Assembly: GCA_015492395.1 (NCBI GenBank)
Contig: WGFD01000094.1
Coordinates: forward strand, 1-7,917
Source of the DNA: Deltaproteobacteria bacterium
GTDB taxonomy: Bacteria > Desulfobacterota > GWC2-55-46 > S146-70
Length of the DNA stretch: 7,917 nt
Direction: 5' to 3'
The position numbers and the translations under genes were made by a program. The notes beneath the pieces are model-generated. The model was not told where the DNA came from. It was given only the letters and a program-made list of their open reading frames with translations, and ran no database searches. This document shows, one piece after another, positions 1-6,237 of the stretch (within the stretch, counting starts at the first letter, position 1; each line of letters starts with the position of its first letter).

Positions 1-872
1 TCCATGGCCTCTATCACGCTGCCAGGGAGATCTTTGAAGAGGCCAATGCCATCCTCGGGTATGATCTTGCCAAGCTGTGTTTTAACGGTCCCGCCGATGA
101 GTTGAGTCTCACTCACAATACACAACCTGCGCTGCTGACGGTTTCTATAGCCATCTGGCGGGTGGTGCAGGAAGAGGCCGGCTTCGAGCCGGCATTTATG
201 GCAGGCCACAGCCTTGGAGAGTACACCGCGCTCGTTGCATCCGGGGCGCTCCAGTTCGGTGACGCTGTAAGGCTTGTGCACATGCGGGGGAGGTTCATGC
301 AGGAGGCCGTGCCGCGAGGCGCGGGATCCATGGCCGCAATCATCGGTCTTGACCGGGAGCAGATCGAAGAGATATGCCGCCTGTCATCCGCGGAAAAAGA
401 GGTGGCCGTCCCCGCGAACATTAACAGCCCGGCGCAAATCGTTATTTCGGGAGACAGAGAGGCGGTGGAGAGGGCATCCGCAATCGCAAGTGAACGCGGT
501 GCCTTGAGGGTTATCAAACTTCCGGTAAGCGTGCCCTCTCACTCTCCTTTGATGAAGATTGCATCGGAGAGGCTGGCGGCAGAGTTAAAAGGCATAACCC
601 TGGACCAGCCGACGGTACCTATCGTGACAAATGTCGAGGCAAAACCCACTCTATCCAAGGACGAGATAAAGAAACTCCTGATAAGACAGCTTTACAGCCC
701 CGTAAGATGGGTTGAGTCTATAAGGACGATGGCATCAAATGGCGCCACCACATTCATAGAGGTCGGGCAGGGCAAGGTACTGTCCGGCCTGATAAAGAGG
801 ATAGACAAGGGTTTAAAGACAGTAACCATTGAGAAACCCGCTGACATTGAGTCCCTAAGGACACTGGCTTGA
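1..872 (+). CDS. fabD: Malonyl-CoA:ACP transacylase FabD, 5' end cut by the window
   Basis: This cytosolic enzyme moves malonate from CoA to the phosphopantetheine of acyl carrier protein, supplying the extender for type II fatty acid synthesis. The reading frame is open from base 3, so the gene starts upstream of the window. About 289 residues are present against roughly 310 for the family, so about 20 N-terminal residues are missing, including the GQGSQ oxyanion loop. Visible landmarks are the nucleophile elbow GHSLGEY (Ser codon 210-212), the malonyl-carboxylate-binding Arg in MRGRFMQ (285-287), the catalytic His in PSHSPLM (540-542), and the QLYSPVRW segment matching the region of E. coli Gln250. 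A TTG at 102 lies inside the conserved core and is not the start. fabG follows after 191 bases. The gene looks intact, and the call is near certain from motifs and neighbours. Confidence 0.97.
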   Translation, partial: HGLYHAAREIFEEANAILGYDLAKLCFNGPADELSLTHNTQPALLTVSIAIWRVVQEEAGFEPAFMAGHSLGEYTALVASGALQFGDAVRLVHMRGRFMQEAVPRGAGSMAAIIGLDREQIEEICRLSSAEKEVAVPANINSPAQIVISGDREAVERASAIASERGALRVIKLPVSVPSHSPLMKIASERLAAELKGITLDQPTVPIVTNVEAKPTLSKDEIKKLLIRQLYSPVRWVESIRTMASNGATTFIEVGQGKVLSGLIKRIDKGLKTVTIEKPADIESLRTLA

Positions 873-962
873 TCTTTGCGTCATGAAAACATGCGTATTT
901 GCAATAGATATCATAAACTCACAGGGTGCTGACTTAAGCCTCCGAGTAAGGCACGGGTTACC

Positions 963-998
963 TTGCACGCCGCCGGATCAATCCGGTGGAAGGTGCAA
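963..998 (+). other. Extended RNA stem-loop in the fabD-fabG spacer
   Basis: An inner 8-bp stem (CCGCCGGA 970-977 with TCCGGTGG 982-989, one G-U pair) closes a TCAA tetraloop. An outer 6-bp stem (TTGCAC 963-968 with GTGCAA 993-998) stacks beneath it across a small asymmetric internal loop. It is followed by AAACAACC rather than a T-run, so it is not a standard intrinsic terminator on this strand. It may stabilise or mark a processing point in the fabD-fabG transcript. The pairing is read directly from the sequence; the function is unknown. Confidence 0.5.
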
Positions 999-1017
999 AA
1001 CAACCGATCATCAAGAT

Positions 1018-1035
1018 TCTCATCGTTGGATGAGA
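1018..1035 (+). other. Stem-loop just upstream of the fabG ribosome binding site
   Basis: A perfect 7-bp stem, TCTCATC (1018-1024) with GATGAGA (1029-1035), closes a GTTG tetraloop. It ends 18 bases before the fabG Shine-Dalgarno and follows the larger stem-loop at 963-998 by 19 bases. There is no T-run after it, so a terminator is unlikely. It could shape the 5' untranslated region of fabG or be a processing site. Only the pairing is seen; the role is inference. Confidence 0.4.
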
Positions 1036-1053
1036 GCCGATTAACATCCATAT

Positions 1054-1059
1054 GGAGGT
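1054..1059 (+). promoter_or_regulatory. Shine-Dalgarno that fixes the fabG start
   Basis: GGAGGT lies 4-5 bases before ATG 1064, which is suitable spacing. An in-frame ATG at 1052 overlaps this same SD and has none of its own. This makes 1064 the better start and gives MAIQDR as the N-terminus. Confidence 0.8.
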
Positions 1060-1063
1060 CTTT

Positions 1064-1804
1064 ATGGCTATACAAGATAGGATCGCGCTGGTGACAGGGG
1101 CCGGCCAGGGGATTGGAAGGGCAATCGCCCTGAAGCTGGCGGAAAGCGGGGGTGACGTAGTAGTCGTAGACATAAACATGGAAAAGGCAAACGAAACCGT
1201 AAAGGCGGTAGAGTCGCTGGGCAGAAGAGGCCTGGCGCTGAAGCACGACATATCCGACACCAGGAGCGCCGAAGAGATGATCGAAGAGTCGGTCGGGAAG
1301 ATGGGCGGGTTACACATATTGGTCAATAATGCCGGTATCGTGCGCGACACCCTCCTGCTAAGGATGCAGGAAGACGACTGGGACGCGGTACTCAATGTGA
1401 ACCTCAAGGGCACGTTCAACTGCACCAGGGCCGCGGTGAAGTATATGAGTAAGCAGCGTTACGGAAGGATAGTCAATATAGCCTCCATTGTTGGAGAGAT
1501 GGGTAATCCTGGCCAGGCAAACTACGCGGCTAGCAAAGCAGGTGTGATAGGATTCACCAAGACCGTAGCCAGGGAGTTCGCTGCCAGGAACATAACCTGC
1601 AACGCCGTCGCCCCTGGTTTTATCGAAACCTCCATGACCGAAGGCCTCTCCGACAAGGTTAGAAAGGAACTCTCAAGCCATATCCCGATGAAGAGGCTCG
1701 GCTCTCCCGAGGACGTAGCGGAATCTGTCCTGTTCCTTGCATCCGACACATCGAGCTACATCACAGGACAGGTTCTCAGTGTAAACGGGGGGATGTATAT
1801 GTAA
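1064..1804 (+). CDS. fabG: 3-oxoacyl-[acyl-carrier-protein] reductase FabG
   Basis: FabG reduces 3-ketoacyl-ACP to 3-hydroxyacyl-ACP in each elongation cycle. From ATG 1064 the protein has 246 residues, the usual FabG length. It is a classical short-chain dehydrogenase: nucleotide-binding TGAGQGIG at 11-18, NNAG at 88-91, catalytic Asn113, Ser141, Tyr154 and Lys158 (YAASK), PG at 184-185, and a C-terminal SVNGGMYM. Two cofactor-site residues are unusual for the NADPH-dependent enzyme: Gln15 where E. coli FabG has a basic Arg, and Asp36 at the end of the second beta strand (VVVVDIN), which in the SDR family normally favours NADH. The position between fabD and acpP supports FabG over another SDR. 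The start is set by the strong SD at 1054-1059. Confidence 0.95.
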   Translation: MAIQDRIALVTGAGQGIGRAIALKLAESGGDVVVVDINMEKANETVKAVESLGRRGLALKHDISDTRSAEEMIEESVGKMGGLHILVNNAGIVRDTLLLRMQEDDWDAVLNVNLKGTFNCTRAAVKYMSKQRYGRIVNIASIVGEMGNPGQANYAASKAGVIGFTKTVAREFAARNITCNAVAPGFIETSMTEGLSDKVRKELSSHIPMKRLGSPEDVAESVLFLASDTSSYITGQVLSVNGGMYM

Positions 1805-1930
1805 TGCATCTTCATCCGTAAACTTCTCCTGACGCCGATTCCCAGTCTTATAAGGAGTTACGGTAGCATGCGCCATGCGCCTTTCACAAGCGAGGGGCAT
1901 AGAGTCCTGGAATGGATGTGCTCGATTGAA

Positions 1931-1957
1931 AACCGGATAAGATCGGCATTAACCGGA
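1931..1957 (+). repeat. Tandem AACCGGA direct repeat upstream of the acpP promoter
   Basis: AACCGGA occurs at 1931-1937 and again at 1951-1957, exactly 20 bases apart, close to two helical turns. The pair sits about 17-43 bases upstream of the -35 box of the acpP promoter candidate, where an activator would normally bind. It does not match the FapR or FabT operators as I remember them. The repeat is seen directly; a regulator site is inference. Confidence 0.35.
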
Positions 1958-1973
1958 GCGGCGCTTCTTTTTC

Positions 1974-2002
1974 TTTACAAGTCGTGGTGTTGGTGTTATA
2001 AA
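1974..2002 (+). promoter_or_regulatory. Sigma70-type promoter for acpP
   Basis: TTTACA (1974-1979) and TATAAA (1997-2002) each match 5 of 6 consensus bases and are separated by exactly 17 bases. The predicted transcript start is near 2009, giving a leader of about 33 bases that includes the full-consensus acpP Shine-Dalgarno. A dedicated promoter makes sense because acyl carrier protein is needed in large molar excess over the other Fab proteins. Confidence 0.65.
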
Positions 2003-2008
2003 CCTTGA

Positions 2009-2278
<270 letters not shown>

Positions 2279-2316
2279 ACGATTATACCTTTTCCTCAAT
2301 CTTTGCCAGTAATGGT

Positions 2317-2364
2317 CCACTAGGAAGTGGTTAAGGCCAGGGCGGTCTTAATCCCTTCAGGGGA
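2317..2364 (+). other. Three consecutive hairpins between acpP and fabF, possible attenuator
   Basis: Stem 1 is CCACT (2317-2321) with AGTGG (2326-2330). Stem 2 is TTAAGGCC (2331-2338) with GGTCTTAA (2344-2351), 8 bp with one G-U pair and a 5-base loop. Stem 3 is TCCCT (2352-2356) with GGGGA (2360-2364), including one U-G pair. They abut each other without gaps, and a T5 run follows at 2371-2375, seven bases after stem 3. That spacing is too long for a textbook intrinsic terminator. A partial terminator or 3'-end stabiliser for the acpP mRNA is plausible, letting ACP be made in excess of FabF. The pairing is seen; the function is inferred. Confidence 0.4.
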
Positions 2365-2412
2365 AATCGCTTTTTCCAAATTATCGGATAACCGCTGCCA
2401 TGGAAAGGATCA

Positions 2413-3654
2413 ATGGATAGAAGGGTTGTAGTTACAGGACTCGGCATAATCAGTCCACTGGGGTCAGGTGTGGAAAACGCCTGGAACGGCATTACGGAAG
2501 GTAGATCCGGGGTAAGGAGGATTACCAGATTCGATGCCGGAGGGTTCCCGGTCCGGATTGCGGGGGAGGTTCCGGACTTCTCCACGGAGGGCTATATTGA
2601 AAAAAAGGACATCAAGAAGATGGATCTATTCATACAGTATGCCCTCTGCACAAGCATTATGGCGGTCAAAGACGCCGGTCTGGAGATAACCGAAGAAAAC
2701 GCCGGCAGGGTCGGTGTATACATAGGGTCCGGTATTGGAGGGCTGCCCGCTATAGAGCGCTGGCATGATGTCCTCAAGGAGAGGGGACCGGACAGGGTAA
2801 CACCATTCTTCATACCCATGGTCATAATCAATCTCGCCTCCGGCCAGGTCTCTATAGCGCTGGGAGCCAAAGGACCTAACGGCTGCGCGGTTACTGCATG
2901 CGCAACCGGAAACCACTGTATAGGAGACGCCTACAGGCTCATCAAGAGGGGCGATGCAGATGCAATGATAGCCGGCGGCAGCGAGTCCGTAATATGCCCC
3001 CTCTGCATCAGCGGCTTCAATGCCATGAAGGCTCTCTCGACCAGGAACGATGACCCGGAAGGGGCAAGCCGGCCGTTTGACCGGGAAAGGGACGGTTTTG
3101 TTGTAGGAGAAGGCGCAGGTATCCTGGTCCTGGAGGAGATGGAGTCCGCGAAGAGAAGAGGGGCACGGATCTATGCAGAGATCGCAGGTTACGGTATGAC
3201 GGCGGATGCATATCATATCACCTCTCCCTCGCCGGACGGTGAAGGGGCCGTAAGGTGTATGAAGGCGGCGCTGAACGCCGGACGCATGGAAATAGATAGC
3301 ATCGACTACATAAACGCCCATGGGACGTCGACGCAACCGGGAGACCTGGCCGAGACCGTGGCTATAAAAAAGACCTTCAAGGAGCACGCAGGGAATATAG
3401 CCGTCAGCTCCACCAAGAGTATGACAGGGCATCTCCTTGGGGCTGCCGGAGGTATTGAGGCCGTCTTCACCATTCTCTCAATATGCAACTCCGTAGCCCC
3501 TCCAACCATCAATCAAGTAACCGCCGATCCGGAATGTGACCTGGACTATGTCCCGAATACGGCCAGGGACATGGAGATAAAGGCCGCGATGAGCAACTCC
3601 TTCGGTTTCGGGGGCGTGAATGCCACGCTAATATTCAAAAGGTTTACAGATTGA
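2413..3654 (+). CDS. fabF: 3-oxoacyl-[acyl-carrier-protein] synthase II FabF
   Basis: FabF is the elongating condensing enzyme: it takes an acyl chain onto its active Cys and condenses it with malonyl-ACP, releasing CO2. The protein is 413 residues, the standard KAS II length. The thiolase-fold catalytic set is complete: Cys163 in TACATG, His303 in NAHGTSTQPGD, Lys335 in SSTKSMTGH and His340. The gating-loop motif NSFGFGG is at 395-401. KAS I (FabB) is less likely because the gene sits directly after acpP, the usual FabF position, and the MDRRVVVTGLG start is FabF-like. An AAGGA at 2405-2409 is close to ATG 2413 (3 bases), and GGA 2402-2404 gives a second weak option. No defects are seen. Confidence 0.96.
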   Translation: MDRRVVVTGLGIISPLGSGVENAWNGITEGRSGVRRITRFDAGGFPVRIAGEVPDFSTEGYIEKKDIKKMDLFIQYALCTSIMAVKDAGLEITEENAGRVGVYIGSGIGGLPAIERWHDVLKERGPDRVTPFFIPMVIINLASGQVSIALGAKGPNGCAVTACATGNHCIGDAYRLIKRGDADAMIAGGSESVICPLCISGFNAMKALSTRNDDPEGASRPFDRERDGFVVGEGAGILVLEEMESAKRRGARIYAEIAGYGMTADAYHITSPSPDGEGAVRCMKAALNAGRMEIDSIDYINAHGTSTQPGDLAETVAIKKTFKEHAGNIAVSSTKSMTGHLLGAAGGIEAVFTILSICNSVAPPTINQVTADPECDLDYVPNTARDMEIKAAMSNSFGFGGVNATLIFKRFTD

Positions 3655-3730
3655 CCATGCTCAGCGTCCATCCGGGAGTTCGAACACAGAGCGATTAGCT
3701 CTAAAACAGACAGGAATGCAGTCTTTATTT

Positions 3731-3759
3731 TTGATATAAACTACTCGATATTCCATAGT
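3731..3759 (+). promoter_or_regulatory. Candidate sigma70-type promoter for rpiB (and perhaps glyA)
   Basis: TTGATA (3731-3736, 5 of 6 consensus) and CATAGT (3754-3759, 4 of 6) are separated by 17 bases in a locally AT-rich patch. The transcript would start near 3766, about 20 bases before the rpiB TTG, leaving room for the GAGG SD. This is weaker than the acpP promoter but has ideal spacing. Confidence 0.45.
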
Positions 3760-3776
3760 CGAACACTCCCCGATCT

Positions 3777-3780
3777 GAGG
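3777..3780 (+). promoter_or_regulatory. Shine-Dalgarno supporting the rpiB TTG start
   Basis: GAGG, extended to GAGGT by the next base, lies 5 bases before TTG 3786. No ATG or GTG lies near the expected N-terminus. The spacing and the family N-terminus (MERIAIANDH) together support a TTG start. Confidence 0.75.
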
Positions 3781-3785
3781 TTAAT

Positions 3786-4253
3786 TTGGAACGAATTGCA
3801 ATAGCAAACGACCATACCGGCAGGGAACTGAAAGAGGACATAAAGGACTTTCTCCGCGAGAAAGGCATTGAAGTGGTCGACCTGGGAACAAACGGCAATG
3901 AGTCCGTGGACTACCCCGATTACGGCATACCTGTTGCGGAAAAGGTCTCTTCCCTCGAGATCGAAAAGGGCATACTGATATGCGGCACCGGTATCGGGAT
4001 GAGTATAGTGGCCAACAAGTTCCCACATATAAGAGCCGCCCTGGCAAGCGATGTGTACTCGGCGCGCATGGCAAAGATACACAACAATGCCAACATCCTG
4101 GTCATAGGCGGAAGGGTTGTCGGAAAGGGCCTGGCACGTGAGATGGTGCAGGTATGGCTCGAGGCGAGGTTCGAGGGCGGAAGGCACCAGCGCAGGCTGG
4201 ATAAAATAAGCGAGATCGAGAAGAGGTTTTGGAAGGACCAGGCCAAAAGATAG
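3786..4253 (+). CDS. rpiB: Ribose-5-phosphate isomerase B
   Basis: RpiB interconverts ribulose-5-phosphate and ribose-5-phosphate in the non-oxidative pentose phosphate pathway. This feeds PRPP and nucleotides, and its ketose side is a riboflavin precursor. The 155-residue protein has the RpiB/LacAB fold landmarks: the substrate-binding NDHTG at 8-12, DYPDYG at 43-48, the catalytic Cys66 in CGTGIG, His99 in HNNANILVIGGRVVG, and the C-terminal phosphate-contact segment GGRHQRR at 131-137. It starts with TTG, supported by the SD at 3777-3780. Position between fabF and glyA is, from recalled gene orders, usual in several deltaproteobacterial-type genomes. Galactose-6-P isomerase subunits (LacA/B) are related, but the intact Cys and HNNAN motifs and the context favour RpiB. 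Confidence 0.95.
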   Translation: MERIAIANDHTGRELKEDIKDFLREKGIEVVDLGTNGNESVDYPDYGIPVAEKVSSLEIEKGILICGTGIGMSIVANKFPHIRAALASDVYSARMAKIHNNANILVIGGRVVGKGLAREMVQVWLEARFEGGRHQRRLDKISEIEKRFWKDQAKR

Positions 4254-4302
4254 TTCCGGCCCGTTGTGCGATGAGACTACACGCAACAGACTGCAAGGAA
4301 CA

Positions 4303-4308
4303 TATGAT
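4303..4308 (+). promoter_or_regulatory. Possible -10 box upstream of glyA
   Basis: TATGAT matches the -10 consensus at 5 of 6 positions, but no good -35 hexamer lies 16-18 bases upstream (CACGCA at 17). If used, the transcript would begin near 4315 and have a leader of about 73 bases containing the pairing at 4324-4355. This is weak evidence, and glyA may be read only from the rpiB promoter. Confidence 0.25.
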
Positions 4309-4323
4309 TCTACCGCTAAACAC

Positions 4324-4355
4324 TACGGCAAGCTATGGAAAGCCGGTTCGCCGTA
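4324..4355 (+). other. Leader hairpin of glyA with two alternative partners
   Basis: TACGGC (4324-4329) can pair perfectly with GCCGTA (4350-4355), or its CGGC part can pair with GCCG at 4342-4345. The two pairings exclude each other. An ATTTT run follows the outer stem at once (from 4356), and the glyA SD AGGAGG is at 4372-4377. Mutually exclusive stems before a gene can mark a switch, but I cannot match this to a known glycine, THF or ZTP riboswitch. Confidence 0.3.
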
Positions 4356-4387
4356 CATTTTAAGAATTTTCAGGAGGCTCAAAAGAG

Positions 4388-5653
4388 ATGGCATCAGATC
4401 TGAAGGAGTTCGACAGGGAGTTATACGACTCCATAAGAATGGAGACGGAGAGGCAGGAGTACAAACTCGAGCTGATAGCCTCAGAAAACCTCGTCAGCGA
4501 AAGGGTGCTGGAGGCGATGGGAAGCACCCTCACCAACAAGTATGCGGAGGGTTACCCCGGGAAGAGGTATTACGGCGGCTGCGAATACGTGGATATAGCC
4601 GAAAACCTGGCCATCGACAGGGCGAAGAGGCTATTTCAATGCGATCATGCCAATGTCCAGCCCCATTCCGGCAGCCAGGCCAATATGGCCGTCTATATGT
4701 CCGTGCTCAAACCGGGAGACACCATCCTTGGCATGAACCTCTCGCACGGTGGTCACCTCACCCACGGTAGTAGTGTCAACTTCTCGGGTCAGTTGTATAA
4801 TGTCGTATTTTACGGCGTCAGGGAGGACAACCACAGGATAGACTTCGACCAGGTACGCGACCTGGCAAAGGAACATAGACCCAAGATGATAGTCGTAGGC
4901 GCCAGCGCCTATCCCAGGACGATAGAATTTAGCACTTTCAGGGAGATAGCCGACGAGATCGGCGCCCTTGTCATGGTGGATATGGCCCATATCGCCGGTC
5001 TGGTTGCAACCGGCCTGCACCCGTCACCGGTGCCATTAGCCGAGTTCGTGACCACGACGACCCACAAGACCTTGAGAGGCCCACGCGGCGGCATGATAAT
5101 GTGCAGGTCAACGCACGCGAAGGGGGTCAACAAGCAGATCTTCCCGGGTATCCAGGGAGGGCCGCTTATGCATGTCGTCGCCGCAAAGGCCGTCGCCCTC
5201 AAAGAGGCCCTTGACCCTACGTTCAAGGAGTACCAGAAACAGACTCTACTTAACGCACGCACACTTGCCGGCAAACTCGCCGAAGAAGGCTACGATCTCG
5301 TCTCCGGAGGAACGGACAACCACCTCATCCTAGTGGACCTTACTGGGAGAGGCATCACCGGTAAGGAAGCGGAAGAGGCACTTGGCAAGGCGGGGATAAC
5401 GGTAAACAAGAATACCATACCCTTCGAAACCAGGAGTCCATTCGTAACGAGCGGCATCAGGATAGGGACACCGGCGGCCACCACCCGTGGCATGAAGGAA
5501 CCTGAGATGGCACAGATAGGCGCCATGATAAACGAAGCACTGGAAAACAGGGCCGATGAAGAAAAACTCTCCTCTATAAAGGCGGAGGTTAAGGAACTCT
5601 GCCTGAGATTTCCCTTTTACGATAAGAGGTTGAACGTGCATAGCGAGTGCTAA
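4388..5653 (+). CDS. glyA: Serine hydroxymethyltransferase
   Basis: GlyA is a PLP enzyme that converts serine and tetrahydrofolate to glycine and 5,10-methylene-THF, the main source of one-carbon units for purines, thymidylate and methionine. The 421-residue protein has the family length and motifs: [13 protein letters not shown] at 52-64 (Glu54), Asp198 and His201 around PLP, the Schiff-base Lys227 in [14 protein letters not shown], and the substrate-carboxylate Arg358 in [12 protein letters not shown] 4388 is preceded by AGGAGG at 4372-4377, 10 bases upstream, which is long but workable. It lies 134 bases after rpiB and 98 bases before nrdR. There is no truncation or frameshift. Confidence 0.97.
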   Translation: MASDLKEFDRELYDSIRMETERQEYKLELIASENLVSERVLEAMGSTLTNKYAEGYPGKRYYGGCEYVDIAENLAIDRAKRLFQCDHANVQPHSGSQANMAVYMSVLKPGDTILGMNLSHGGHLTHGSSVNFSGQLYNVVFYGVREDNHRIDFDQVRDLAKEHRPKMIVVGASAYPRTIEFSTFREIADEIGALVMVDMAHIAGLVATGLHPSPVPLAEFVTTTTHKTLRGPRGGMIMCRSTHAKGVNKQIFPGIQGGPLMHVVAAKAVALKEALDPTFKEYQKQTLLNARTLAGKLAEEGYDLVSGGTDNHLILVDLTGRGITGKEAEEALGKAGITVNKNTIPFETRSPFVTSGIRIGTPAATTRGMKEPEMAQIGAMINEALENRADEEKLSSIKAEVKELCLRFPFYDKRLNVHSEC

Positions 5654-5655
5654 GC

Positions 5656-5668
5656 CAGCAACTTGCTG
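5656..5668. repeat. 13-bp inverted repeat after glyA
   Basis: CAGCAA and TTGCTG flank a single central C immediately after the glyA stop. Perfect dyad symmetry is more typical of a protein site than of a terminator, and no T-run follows. The match is short and could be chance. Confidence 0.25.
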
Positions 5669-5712
5669 CAGGGAACTTCAACAGGTAAATTGATCGGTCC
5701 TTCTCTAACCCC

Positions 5713-5741
5713 TTGTACTTTCTACTCTCCTGTGGCATATT
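5713..5741 (+). promoter_or_regulatory. Weak extended -10 promoter candidate for nrdR
   Basis: CATATT (5736-5741, 4 of 6) is preceded by TGG, giving an extended -10 (TG one base upstream). TTGTAC (5713-5718, only 3 of 6) lies 17 bases upstream. Initiation would fall near 5748, just a few bases before ATG 5752, implying an almost leaderless mRNA. No NrdR-box pair is seen here. Confidence 0.3.
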
Positions 5742-5751
5742 CTTTAATAAG

Positions 5752-6228
5752 ATGAAGTGTCCACTCTGCGGCCACCTGGAAGATAAGGTTATAGATTCAC
5801 GCCTCTCTTATGTCGGTGATGTGACACGCCGCAGAAGGGAGTGCCTTAACTGCAGCAAGAGGTTCACGACATATGAGCGGATCGAAGAGAGTATGCCCCT
5901 GGTAGTCAAGAAAGACGGCCGAAGGGAGACCTTCGACAGACTCAAGATACTAAACGGGATACTCAAGGCCTGCGAAAAGAGACCGGTCAGCATAGGAGAG
6001 ATCGAGATGGCAGTAGACGAACTGGAGAGGCAGTTTATCGACTCAGGGGAGAAGGAGATACAGAGCACCTTTATAGGGGAAGCCGTCATGGACAGACTAC
6101 AGAAGCTTGACGAGGTCGCTTATGTAAGGTTCGCATCCGTCTACAGGGAGTTCAGGGACATCAATGAATTCATGAACGAACTCAAAGATATCTTGAAGGT
6201 AAAGAAGCTCAGGCATAAGAAACGATAG
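5752..6228 (+). CDS. nrdR: Transcriptional repressor NrdR
   Basis: NrdR senses ATP/dATP and represses ribonucleotide reductase genes by binding paired NrdR boxes. The 158-residue protein has the expected two domains. An N-terminal zinc ribbon has Cys3, Cys6, Cys31 and Cys34 (MKCPLCG and CLNCSKRF), and an ATP-cone spans about residues 49-139 ([15 protein letters not shown] through [11 protein letters not shown]). The basic tail is KKLRHKKR. The family always begins MKCPxC, so ATG 5752 is the start; an upstream in-frame TTG at 5713 would add a hydrophobic stretch not seen in the family. No Shine-Dalgarno precedes 5752. ribD follows after 9 bases, a widely conserved pairing. No ribonucleotide reductase gene and no NrdR box are in the window. 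Confidence 0.96.
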   Translation: MKCPLCGHLEDKVIDSRLSYVGDVTRRRRECLNCSKRFTTYERIEESMPLVVKKDGRRETFDRLKILNGILKACEKRPVSIGEIEMAVDELERQFIDSGEKEIQSTFIGEAVMDRLQKLDEVAYVRFASVYREFRDINEFMNELKDILKVKKLRHKKR

Positions 6229-6237
6229 CGGCAAAAC

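Noticed and set aside
883..1044. 53-codon ORF filling the fabD-fabG spacer.
   Set aside because: It has no Shine-Dalgarno, no recognisable motif, and runs through both stem-loops, which better explain the spacer.
1052..1063. Upstream in-frame ATG for fabG.
   Set aside because: It overlaps the SD that serves ATG 1064, and the family length and N-terminus fit 1064.
1867..1881. Tandem CATGCGC duplication in the fabG-acpP spacer.
   Set aside because: Only two 7-base units with no further copies; easily chance or slippage.
2626..3432. 268-codon open frame on the - strand opposite fabF.
   Set aside because: Cys/Arg-rich low-sense translation, antisense to a complete FabF; a compositional shadow.
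3671..3702. GTTCGAAC resembling a tRNA T-loop in the fabF-rpiB spacer, with a nearby AGAGC/GCTCT hairpin.
   Set aside because: The flanking bases do not form a T-stem, and there is no acceptor or anticodon arm; GTTCGAAC is just a palindrome. The hairpin is 5 bp followed by AAAACAG, so it is not a terminator.
4132..4149. TGGCACG, a perfect -24 half of a sigma54 promoter, inside rpiB.
   Set aside because: The GC of the -12 element is not at the required spacing, and the sequence is coding.
4254..4387. Glycine, THF, ZTP or c-di-GMP riboswitch before glyA.
   Set aside because: The conserved core sequences of these classes, as I know them, are not found in the spacer.
4264..4770. 168-codon + strand frame overlapping the glyA start.
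   Set aside because: It overlaps the conserved glyA coding region in another frame, has no SD, and its product is Arg/Gly/Gln-rich without motifs.
5713..5751. TTG start extending NrdR by 13 residues.
   Set aside because: NrdR begins MKCPxC at the zinc ribbon; the extension is hydrophobic and overlaps the promoter candidate.
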